Positions 22,821-33,302 of a stretch of 64,000 bases of DNA are shown in pieces. The DNA is from Straminergon stramineum. Lineage: Eukaryota > Streptophyta > Bryopsida > Hypnales > Calliergonaceae. How positions within the stretch are numbered: position 1 is the stretch's first letter; the number at the start of each line of letters is the position of its first letter. The stretch spans positions 15,066,001-15,130,000 of the forward strand of contig OY987267.1 of NCBI GenBank assembly GCA_963920665.1, read 5' to 3'. The notes under the pieces are model-generated. The model was given only the letters and a program-made list of their open reading frames with translations, ran no database searches and had not been told where the DNA came from. The translations under genes were made by a program, and so were the position numbers.

Positions 22821-24504
22821 CCAAAAGTAATTGCACCTAAAATGGACTACTCATCAAAATCAACCCCTATTTTTTAATTTTTGAAGGGAAAACTAAAGAA
22901 AGAGGACACCCAAACACAGGAAGAAATTACGTTTTTTTTGGTGTCGGGCCTTGATATGCTCCTGTCTAAGGCCTGGACATTTCATGTCGAACTTGGTGTC
23001 TACATGTCTTCTTGTACATCTCTACGTCTACTAGGGGTTGAAGTGGATGTTGGAGATGAAAAAAGTGAAATTCACGTGAAAAAACACGGTGGTGTTGCTA
23101 TTTGCATCCACTTTGATGTTGAGATGGTGCCTGACATCATCATGTTCAAATGGTTGTCTGAAAAAACAATATTTGACACGTCAGCAGTGGGGACCCACTT
23201 TGACCATGGGTAATTTTCATTTACATTATTATATTTTTAAATAACAACGCTGCCCACTTAAAAAAAAGAAATGGGCAGCATTTTTTGGGCAGGGTATGTT
23301 AAAAAGTGATGACGTGGCAGATGACATGGCAGATGACGTGGTCCAAAGTTGATGTGGCAAACAATATGCCGACCTGGCAGACACTGCCACGTCAGCAATT
23401 TCTTAGTTTAACCATTGTGATGGCCTTCTCTGGAATGCCATGAGCAACTTCAAGACGTCCCAAAAGACATCCACGTAGACGTTTAATGTTGTAAATGATG
23501 TCTCAGAGGACCTATTGGCGTTGAGGGTGATCTTCCTATTAATAATCGGGTGTTTACATTGAGGCGCATGAGACAAGAGGATGTTGATGATGAGATTAGG
23601 ATAAGGCAATACGGACATTCCCTAAGACATTCAATGGGGCATGGCAGTCTTCATTGTCTTGCACATGTGCACTTCAACATAAGATATGTTTGTCTGAGAT
23701 GACATGCATTGAATTCACAAGAATTTAGCTTATGCAATGTCTAAAGCATGAAACTTTACTATGATGTTTAGGGTGTTCACCATGGAAGATGATTTCCAAC
23801 TATAAATGTCCATAGGGGAAGGTTCATGAGTGCTCTTAATAGTCTGATACAAAAGTTATAAGAACAAGTGGCATGGAGGAGCATGATGATGTGGGAAACT
23901 ACAAAGACATGCATTGCGTAGAGGGTTCACATGAGGCACCTTCAATGCAAATTGGCAATGTCATATGAATGTTTTGGGAGCACTAAAACATGCACTAAAA
24001 CATGCACTAAGACATACATATCGTCTACAGTATTCTCATGATGTCCGCACAGACGGCTAAGTGTTGGGCGACCCTCTAGGAAAAAATTTGTAGGCCCTTA
24101 AAGCCCACTTAGGAAAAAAATGGAGACATGTTCTGCACCCAATTAAAAAAATATATGAAAACATGTGTAGGCCTCATAACTTCAATAACCCCAAAAGGAG
24201 GAACATCCATCCCACTAAAGAAAACAAACGTGAGCACATCTGTAGTATTCCAAATCTGTCTTAGGAAATAACAAAAGAAGATAAAAGGGTCCAAATTCAC
24301 AGGTCCACATACACTAATTATGTCCACATTCAGAAACAAATGTCTAAAATGACAAAGAATGGACCAAAAATGTCCGAACTAACACATCTTAATTGATTGA
24401 AAGTGTCCAAATTGACAATGTTCATTTGAACTAAAAATATGGAAACATGCATGGCATCTGAAATCTCTCTACTGTTTTCAAGTAATCTCATGAAAGAACT
24501 TTGC

Positions 24505-25175
24505 AAGCCTCCAAGCCTCCTATTAAAAACTAAAATATGTAAACATGGGTAGGCCTCGAAGCATCCTATTTGAAATTAAAATATGCAAAGATGTGTAGGC
24601 CTCCAAGCATCCTATTTAAAACTAAAATATGTAAACATGGGTAGGCCTCCAAGCATCCTCATAAAATCAAAAAAGATATGGAAACATGTGTAGGCCTCCA
24701 AGCATCTTCATAAAATCAAAAAAAATATGCAAACATGGGTAGGCCTCCAAACATCCTATTTAAAACTAAAATATGGAAACATGTGTAGGCCTCCAAGCAT
24801 CCTCATAAAATCCCAAAAAATATGCAAACATGTATAGGCCTCCAAGCATCTTCATAAAATCCAAAAAAATATGCAAACATGAGTAGGCCTCCAAGCATCC
24901 TATTTGAAATTAAAATATGCAAACATGGGTAGGCCTTGAAGCATCCTATTTGAAATTAAAATATGCAAACATGGGTAGGCCTCCAAGCATTCTATTTAAA
25001 ACTAAAATATGGAAACATGTGTAGGCCTCCAAACATCCTATTTAAAACTAAAATATGGAAACATGGGTAGGACTCCAAGCATCCTCATAAAATCAAAAAA
25101 AATATGGAAACATATGTAGGCCTCCAAGAATCTTCATAAAAAAAATATGGAAACATGGGCAGGCCTCCAAGATTT
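24505..25175 (+). repeat. Minisatellite, about 14 units of 46-50 bp in two variants
   Basis: Each unit holds ATGNAAACATGGGTAGGCCT followed by CCAAGCATCC. One variant continues TATTTAAAACTAAAAT (unit of 46 bases), the other TCATAAAATCAAAAAAAAT (unit of 48-50 bases). The two are mixed along the array, not in two blocks. There is no dyad, no spacer diversity and no coding frame. Confidence 0.9.
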
Positions 25176-25412
25176 TGAAATTATATTATACTACTGTTGT
25201 TGTCATCTATTTTGACAGAAATGGTTTAAAAAGGCGTGCCACTTGGGACTCTTAGATGTCTTAGAAGACATTGGAATGGACGTTATGATGTTCTATCGTG
25301 ACTACAGAACCCTAAAAAAGTGGCCGCCGACTTTTGGCTGTCGCGTGGAACCCTAAGGCATCTTCTTGCAGACTATTCAAAAATTTAGCTTTGGAATTGA
25401 GAGCAATCTTTT

Positions 25413-25655
25413 GTGTGCAACATGACACTTCACTCAGGTGCGCATAGTTGTCTTCCGTTTCCAAGTGGAGAAGGAGCTTTAACAAAAGGAGATCATGATC
25501 TTGATAGGGATAGTGCAGGTCTCAGCATTTTCAAGAACTTTTTGGAGGGGGTTGTGGCCACATCACTCACCTCAACAATGAAGGTAGCCGAGGCGCCCAC
25601 TACATCCACCCAAAACCTCTGTAGAAGTAGCCGCCTACACAATCCAAGTGAGTTT
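25413..25655 (+). pseudogene. Coding-like fragment ending at a possible splice donor
   Basis: An open stretch of about 80 codons with balanced, non-repetitive composition ends at AAGTGAGT, a good donor sequence. Its family is not recognised. It precedes a tandem repeat and further coding-like fragments at 26936-27379 and 27474-27695 on the same strand, so it may be one exon of a gene inside the candidate element. No functional motif is seen. Confidence 0.3.
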
Positions 25656-26390
25656 TAGGGTGATGACGCTTGTATGATGCCACAAATCCAGTCGTTTGAT
25701 GCTTGGTATGAGGTCTTAGTCTTAGTGCGGCCATCTCAACGCTGTCTTGGACCCTGTTTTCGACATTGAGTCAAGGCAGTCCGATTCCATTACAACGTCT
25801 TCTTATTTCTATGTCGGGGCTTAGGGGGGGATAATCTCAGTGAACTTGTTGCCTTGATCATGTTGCCTTCATCCTCAACCCTTGTCCTCAAGGAGCCTTT
25901 GTCAAGCTTTAATTAGGGTTGTCATTAGTTTTAGGGTGAGAACGCTTGTGTGATACCACAAATCCAGTCGTTTGATGCTTGGTACAAGGTCTCAATCTTA
26001 GTGCGGCCGTCTCAATGCTGTCTTGGACCCTATTTTCGACATTGAGTCAAGGCGGTCTGATTCCATTACAACGTCTTCTTATTTCTATGTTAGGGCTTAG
26101 GGGGGGATAATTTCAGTGAACTTGTTGCCTTGATCATGTTGCCTTCATCCTCAACCCTTGTCCTCAAGGAGCCTTTGTCGAGCTTTAATTAGGGTTGTCG
26201 TTAGTTTTAGGGTGAGAATGCTTGTGTGATGCCACAAATCCGGTCATTTGATGCTTGGTACGAGGTCTTAGTCTTGGTGCGGACATGTCAATGTGGATGC
26301 AGACACTGTTTTGGACATTGAAGCAAACAATCTGATTCCAATTGTTAACTACAGATTTTCGCCCCTTTGTGGGTTTAGGGTTTTAATAGG
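25653..26390 (+). repeat. 276-bp tandem repeat, about 2.6 units
   Basis: Units start at 25653, 25929 and 26205 with TTTTAGGGTGA; the spacing is exactly 276 both times. The first two units are nearly identical, including TCCAGTCGTTTGATGCTTGG and a run of G near 25825 and 26101. The third diverges after about 110 bases. This is a recent local duplication, likely in an intron or spacer. Confidence 0.9.
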
Positions 26391-26935
26391 TCAAGAAACG
26401 TAGTTTATGTTCATGAACATTGAGGCCCCCATTGGAAGCCCCCCTAATGTTTTAAATTCTTTGTGTTGACATGGATTGGCTGTGCCCCCCAAGGTGTTGG
26501 TGCTTGGGCTTGGGCTTATATTTTTATTGATTATTTTGGTGAGATAGCATGTCGCTATTGATGTAAATCCGTCGTTGTGGACGTCTAAGATGTCTAAATG
26601 TCATGGTGAAATTCCAGGACCATGGGACCGTGCTATTGCAGTCATATGGTGTTCAAATCGGTAATTGTGAGACTTGTGTTGTCATGATCAGTGATCAAGG
26701 CCTTGTGCGTGTTGAATCTCAGTTTTTGCCTATAGCAATAACTATGTTGCTTGAGTCACATCCTTTTGGAAATCCCTGTACTTAGACGCCTTTTTTGATA
26801 TCTTAAAATATATGAAGGTCGGAGATTGGAGGTCGTCTTGTTGAGATGAATAACTTGATCTGTTTGCTTGTGCAATCCTTTGGCCCTGACAGTGTACAGT
26901 ATTAGATACTTGCATCAACGCTTGCAGGCCTGGCA

Positions 26936-27695
26936 CTCTTGTAGGGCAATGTCTACATTGATATTCCCCAAGTCTTTCACGGTCACAACACTGCTACAGG
27001 TGACGTTGATGGAGATAGAACCAATGTTGTGCAGGCTGGTGAAGTTAGTGCAGACGTTGGCGTGGATGCAGATGAGGACGCAGAGCCTGAGGTTGACTAC
27101 TTGATGGACCGTCCACCGGACAACGCAAGAGACATTGATCCCGAATAAATTGAGGTTGATGTTGCTGCGGGTACCACTTCCGGCATTGACGGAGTGGCCC
27201 TTAACCCCCTTGCAACGCTTGTTGATAACGTGGTGAGCGCTCCCGTGGACATCCTTGCAGATCCATATTCCATAGTGGCTCAGCCTGCATCCGTTGAGGG
27301 AGAGGGTACTCCTATTGCCTTGGTAGGGCACTCCAACCCTCGAGAGGTATTTCTCATATTGGACGGGACAAGAACATAGATGGGAGCTAGACATTGGTGT
27401 GTTGTTTTAGACATTGTAGTGGACATTTGTATCTCTATCTTATTATAGTGTTTTATCATTTAGTTCTAACAGTATGTATGGTAGTATTATGTGTAATCAA
27501 GTTGCAAATCTTCCATCTATGGGATCGTCGTCTCGCGTCAATGGAGTGACAAGGACCTTGAAGCCAACACCAAAGCCAACACAAGTGGTCACCACTGTGA
27601 AGGCTACGAAGGGAACCATGCAGCAAGTGCCCAAACCCAATCCCCCTACAGGAGGGGGGCAACCCCAAAAAGGAGAAGCATCACAGAAGAAATGA
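26936..27695 (+). pseudogene. Coding-like fragments: acidic then basic, family unknown
   Basis: From 26936 one frame encodes an acidic, Asp/Val-rich protein with a stop at 27146-27148, then continues to 27379. A second frame at 27474-27695 encodes a basic, Pro/Thr/Lys-rich tail. Composition and length suggest a real protein once existed here, but I recognise no domain. The in-frame stop and the frame change mark it as a relic, or as exons whose splice sites I cannot define. Confidence 0.35.
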
Positions 27696-29714
27696 CCATT
27701 GAGGTGTGTTTTGATTCTCTCAAAAGCATGGATATGTGGCTGGTAGGCCTTCAGTTGTTTGTTTGTCCATTGTCACTAACGTCCAACGTTTGTTTGCAGG
27801 ACTCCTCCTATCCATGGAGACCTTGCCTTCAACGCTCAGATGTTTGCTTAGACATAGAGGACGCTTCACGCAACATTGTGAGAACTTCTTGGTGGCACTA
27901 TTTCATGATTATCTAAACGGGTTTAGTGTCTATCATATTTTTTGTGGGGCATGTTGTACTATATTGCCTTTTATAAAAGCTTTGTTCTCCTCATGGAGAT
28001 TTGTTTTCCTTGCAACACTTTACCTATATATGAATATGATATTTTTTGTTTGCCTAAAGGTTCCTCCATTCAATGGTGCATGTACTTCAAGTATTGTGAT
28101 TGTGCTAAGCTCTCTTGCTATGCAATGTCATTCATTGATCTAGTGTAAAACCAACTTTGGTAAATACGTGCCATGCTAGAGTGTTGTTTAGGTCTCTTCA
28201 AATGTGGGCACAATGTCTAATGTTCAATGTCCTCACGATCATTGCAATGTTGCACCGCATTGTTTTGATGTCTCAATGTCTGTCTACAAGCGCACATAAG
28301 AATGCACCATGTGGGTAGGTAGGACTTAATCCTAGACCCCTTCAATTCAGTGTCAATGTCCGTGAAGTCTACAACATGTCTTCATTCACGTCTCACAGTG
28401 CACATTGCTATCACATCAAAGCTTGCCCTAAACGTGGAAGCATCAAAAGCTATGCAAGCATGTCATTAAACATAGCCCTATATACATCCTGAACATTGTC
28501 TACACAGACTTGTGCTTCTCGATTGCCTAACTAGTTAGTGTCATTTCAGACATCCCATGCTCAAAACCAATCTTCAAGCACGTTAGTATGAAGCATGCAC
28601 ATGTTGTCTAAAATGATTTGTTACTTGTAAAAATGTTGTACATGTGAATGTTGACATCCAACGCACCACACATTTAGTAGAAAATTGCATAAACATGTCC
28701 TTAACCATGTCTAATGCCCCACTGTGAAAGCCTCAAACGACATAAATGGCATTAGAATCGTAGTGCTTACCAGCAGTGCATGTTTCACATAAACATTGTC
28801 TTTAACATAGTTGTGTCTAGGACAACATCGTGTTAGACTTTGTGATGTCTAAAAAGACATCTTTTATACGTATGTAGAAAGCTCCAGAAGAGGCTTCTCC
28901 ACGCACGAAAATTGTCCACGTCAGCATTCGAAGATGCCACGTCACCAAATGTTGACTCCCTAGTCAACGTACACATCAGATGCTACATCACCAAAATTGG
29001 ATGGATGAGAAAATTGCCAACCTGGTTGCCCGTGCTCACGTGGCACCAAATTTGTAGCCACATGGCAGAGTTCTGGCACCCGTTGACCAGTGTTTTTTTG
29101 GATGTCTGGTGCTTAGCATGCCGCTATCTAGGCTAATTCTTGGATGTCCGACCCCTATTTTTGCAGACGCGATATGATTAGACACCTACGTCGACATGCC
29201 TAATGTCTGATCAGACGTCTGAGTGTCTAAATTTCGCAGTCGGGCGACTGCGTGTTTTCTTCTAGTGCTTTGTGACGCTCAAGGGTTAAAGGACAAACTA
29301 GTGACCGTGAAGATACTCCCTTTTGGAACCATGTGACATCATATACTTTATAAAATCCAAAAATATTCATTGAAAACCATACTACTCTAGAAGACCTACG
29401 CTTTTCTCACAAAATTCCAAGAATAAATAATCGCAGTTCTGTCCTATATAGAGATTCTTTGTCATCCATTGGACACAAAACGTCCATGTCAACGTTTAAG
29501 GGTTAAGGGTGTGACAAAAGAAAGGTCAGATCTCCGTATCAGCACCTGCGTGGATGTACTGTAGAGGGCCCTGTAGAGGGCGTTGGCTGTGACAGTAGAG
29601 AGGTGCCGTGGGTGTACAGTACAGTAAGAAAAAAATTTCCTCAAGACGTTCAATTCATACTGAAATTCAGTAAGAAAAATTCTCTGCGCAAATCAGGGCA
29701 ATCCGCGTTTCACT

Positions 29715-29951
29715 TTGACGGCGACTTTCACGTTGACAAGGGTGCCGCCGGCTTGGGGGATGCGTGTTGACCATTTGACGCAGAGTGCCGCCGCGGCGGC
29801 GGCTCTGGAGAGGCGTGTCATTGGCAAGTTGCCGCGGGACTCAACAGGGGGAGTCCGTCAAGGCTGGGAGGCCGGGAATTTGAAGCAGAAGATTGAACTG
29901 TGGTTAATCCTTGAAAGGCCCTTGGGGTCTCCCTATACGACCCATATTTAG
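29715..29951 (+). other. GC-rich ORF in an AT-rich setting, uncertain
   Basis: A 78-codon ORF lies in a small GC-rich island (about 29700-29900) with an Ala-rich middle (seven Ala in a row). Its last codons fall inside the MITE that starts at 29909, so the ORF end is not original. It might be a captured gene piece or a chance ORF. No family is recognised. Confidence 0.2.
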
Positions 29952-30120
29952 CTTTATAACTCCTCAATTGTGGTTTAATAGATGAGTTATGATACATTTT
30001 TATTTACATACTATCGTGATCATTAATTTACTGTGTACTGAAAAGTATTAGGTCAATGTTTTCTTGATCAAATACCATCAAATACATAATATACTATATG
30101 GCCGCAAAGGTCTTTCAGGC
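29909..30120 (+). mobile_element. MITE copy A (partner at 48338-48550)
   Basis: The ends CCTTGAAAGGCCCTTGGGG and, inverted, CCTGAAAGACCTTTG pair imperfectly. The complete element is matched in reverse complement by 48338-48550, including the GGTCTCCCTATACGACCCAT block and the TGATCAAATACCATCAAATA block. The interior is AT-rich and non-coding. Confidence 0.65.
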
Positions 30121-30269
30121 CCTTCTAGGATTAAGCTATCATGTAGGTGTGTTAAGAGCAAAAGTTGAGAAAGGAACTTTGACGCTTCTCTATTGTGTCC
30201 GAAAAGTTAGTAGGAAACAAGGGAGTTTCAAGGAAAGAGCAACAAAAAGAGATTCCCAAATTGTAATCC

Positions 30270-30420
30270 TTGAAGAAAGTTGAGGCCGCAAAATTGGTCG
30301 ATGGATGACTTCATTGTTGAGTGCAGAAACAAAGAATGCCCCTATTGGTCCTCTAATGAGAGCAATTTTGGTGACTACCTTGGTCATTAGAGAGCCGCAT
30401 CCTTCAAGGGTTATAGATTT
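30270..30420 (-). repeat. Single 150-bp unit of the repeat seen in tandem at 50.6-51.3 kb
   Basis: On the minus strand it reads GGACCAATAGGGGCATTCTT then GTCATCCATCGACC, matching the order of motifs in the 50.6-kb array. It is a diverged stand-alone copy in opposite orientation. Confidence 0.45.
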
Positions 30421-30941
30421 TCAAAATGTAGCCTTCCTAAGGGCATTATGAGAAAATCAATGACTTCACTATTCATGATGGTTTGAGTGTCTAGTTTCAA
30501 ATGTATAAAAGACCAGAAGTTGTAAAACTACTCAAGTATGTAGTAGTGACCTCTAGTGAACCTCAACAAAGAGGAGGCATACCTATTGTGGACCCACATG
30601 GCAAAGAAGGATATTGATGAAAAAAATTGAATGAAAAGTGTGCAATTAATTATTGGATTTGTCAATGAATTTCCTTGGCATGGCCAAAATTGCTTATTTG
30701 CTAAGATTTGGCAATTTTGCCAAAAAAATTATCTTTTGCAAATAAGTGACAAAGATTTTCTTTTACCTTTGCACACTAGGAGTCTTGTAATTGTTGGAAG
30801 TAAATGAAGTGAATTTCATGGTGGGATACAAAAGTGATTTATTCTTTGAAAAGTGACTTGGTGTTATGACGTGATTGATTTATAACCAAGTTAGAGAAGA
30901 TGTTGTAATTGCACCCGTACCTAATTGCTTTACAATGTATA

Positions 30942-31052
30942 CCCCCTCTTTATTCCAAATCTAGGATGGTCATACTTATTTATGAGATTTGAACGACATA
31001 AATAAGAAAAAATGACTACCCTAGATTTTTGGTTTTGAAAGGACAAAGGGAA
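30942..31052. mobile_element. 111-bp Stowaway-like MITE with TA target duplication
   Basis: The ends CCCCCTCTTTATTCC and, inverted, TTCCCTTTGTCC are similar to the CTCCCTC-type ends of plant Stowaway MITEs. Almost the entire element folds on itself (AAATCTAGG.TGGTCAT...CTTATTTATG with its inverse). TA is present at 30940-30941 and 31053-31054. Confidence 0.75.
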
Positions 31053-33302
31053 TACAAGCCAAGTATGTATAGGTGTTATGTTTAGATCATTGTATCTTAG
31101 TTGATCGAAATGCCTAATTTTTTTCCATGGATTCAATCAAGCCTAAAGTTGAATCAAACTTAGATTTTCTAGTTAAACTTTGAGTGTGATGACAACAATG
31201 TCATGTTACAATACAAAAAACATAGAAATATATAATTTCAAAATTTGACATACAACATCCGAATATCAAATTCTACATACAATAAATCCTACCCACAAGC
31301 CATGCCACTAAAAGGAAAACCATGCAAACGGCACAAACATTTATGTGAATTTCTTTTCTTAGACATGATTTTGTGTGGCCTCTGTAATATTTGTTTATTA
31401 GCTTGTTTTCAATTGGGTCTATTTGTGTTGTCCAAAGTCCACCTCTAGATTTTTTGTTTTGATGCACAACCAATGGTAGTAATCTCAAAAGTTCTAATTC
31501 CATGCCAATCATTCAAAGTTGTTTTAATTGTTAGACCAATTGGCCTGGATAGAGGGCGAATTCACTTCAAAATTCATAACAAACTTGTACATTTGATTGA
31601 GTAATAAACTTTAAAATGAAAATCAATACTTCCTCAACCCTGTTTCAAAGGATCAGAGCAGAAATTGGTTCCACTATAGGATGGCTTTAAATAGGTTGGG
31701 TTACCTGATAACTGATTCGCATTTTAAAATATTCAATGAAAGGGCATGCAACAGACGTGCTCACCGACATATTAATTTGAAATAATTTGGAAGACGTTGA
31801 GGGATACTCCAATTGAGCAGTCCTGTCAGAAATCCAGTCTACAAATCACAGTCCGGGGAGTTCTGTAGGAAAATCGGAGAATTTTCTAGCTTCTAGAAGG
31901 TAGCTCAGATTTCTCAAATTTTATCCGGAAGTGGGCCTAGAGGGTGTAAATTTTATCAGTTGATATCTCCCATTCCCTAATGGAATTAGGCAATTATCCC
32001 CCAATTTTTATTTTCAATTTGCCGCTTTCCTAAATGTCAAAAATGGGTCAGGTTTTACATTTTGGTGGTGGATTTTTATTCACTCCCCAAGTCCCCATTT
32101 TTTTGGTTAAAGTGTTCTTGTCTTTGACTTCCAATTTTTTTTCTTAGAGTATTCTTGGTAGGAGTTGAACTTGGCAAAGCCCCTACCATCTTAGGGTCAA
32201 GAATGTAGCCTTCAAAAAACACAAGGATCCAAAAAGGATCCAAATATTTTCTGGAGGTTAGTTAGTACTACAAGTCAAGTATCATAAAATCAATATCCTA
32301 GAGTTTTTCCAAGTCCCAATGGCAAAAGATAGCTACCTCAAAATTTGCAAACTTAACTATTTTACTTATTTGGGAATCCCAAGTACTTAAGGCCAATTAC
32401 ATCAAATGTTGTGAGCAAAGTATAAACAAAATAGGTATACTACAAAAAAATTCTCTATACATGTCAAAATAATTTCCTAAAAAGCATGTGTTCATTCGGG
32501 TACTCACCATGAAAAAGGCATGTAAATCAATAATTTTCCTACATACTCCTAAGATGGACGATAATAACTACCAAAGTTTTTTTTCCTACTCAGTCCATTT
32601 CTGAAAATCTCCTTTTTTCATTTGGAACCACTTCCTATACTTTTCTGCCTTGTTCGGAAATTATCAAAAGCAACTAGCTAGCTTGTCACTAAACGCCTAG
32701 CTTGTAACTAAATGTCAGTCCTCCCCGCACATTGCTACAAATACTCAAAAGCATACTAAACTTAGGTTACTTAGAAAAGTGATAAAACATTTCCCCGCTT
32801 CACAGCACATATTGGGATACGTTCAGTGCGTAAACTATACTACCAATTAAATATCAACCATTCAGAACATTGTCACACGAACAAGATTATCACCTCTCAA
32901 GACATGAACCTCCCAAGTATTGTTCTAATGAAGACATCATGTAGAACACTTATATTCAAATCATGGGCCACGATTTCAAACTATGGAACGATCTTAATCG
33001 AGACGGTTAAAGAAGAGCACCCTGTCTCCAACTTTAAGACATACTTAGAAGCCAAAGTCGCATCCTATTTTCATGCAACGCTGTTTTGCAGTCCAACTAT
33101 AGAAACTACAATTTGATCCAATTGATGACAAACGCTTCCATCTGAAGTAGATTGAACACCGTCAATGTAGATCACTACCAATGACCACTAAAAGCTAACA
33201 AACGTTTCCAAAGTTCAGCACTTCACTTGTGTTCACAGCATATACAAATGTGCAACAAACTAACTACAACAAAGCTCACAGGAGTACAGAGACCACCTAA
33301 AC
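31053..33302. other. Intergenic DNA downstream of the TOL gene
   Basis: No gene or clear element is seen. ORFs of 60-96 codons in this stretch lack family features. The last part before 33302 is the 3' untranslated region and downstream DNA of the TOL gene. Confidence 0.5.

Larger units (their letters stand above)
21569..22914. other. AT-rich intergenic DNA with one MITE and a dispersed repeat
   Basis: No gene is seen. It contains a CACTA-end MITE (22176-22397) and the second copy of the repeat also seen at 19440-19760. Confidence 0.55.
22915..29267. mobile_element. Candidate large decayed CACTA-like element (6.35 kb)
   Basis: The right end, read inverted, is CACTAGAAGAAAACACG; the left end is CACAGGAAGAAATTACG, matching at 13 of 17 positions. 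Both ends are dense in TGTCT/AGACA and GACGTGGCA words, like the subterminal repeats of CACTA transposons. The interior has two tandem repeats and coding-like fragments. Against this, the left end has lost the exact CACTA, the flanking triplets (AAA and CTT) do not match, and no transposase motif is recognised. The limits are therefore inferred. Confidence 0.35.

Noticed and set aside
22881..23213. 110-codon ORF at the left end of the candidate CACTA-like element
   Set aside because: It overlaps the presumed terminal and subterminal repeats and has no family resemblance.
24505..25175. CRISPR array
   Set aside because: Units are contiguous without unique spacers, show no dyad repeat, and the DNA is a plant nuclear genome.
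29283..29512. Pair of AGGGTTAA sites as ends of another TTAA element
   Set aside because: Both have the same orientation, so they cannot be inverted ends.
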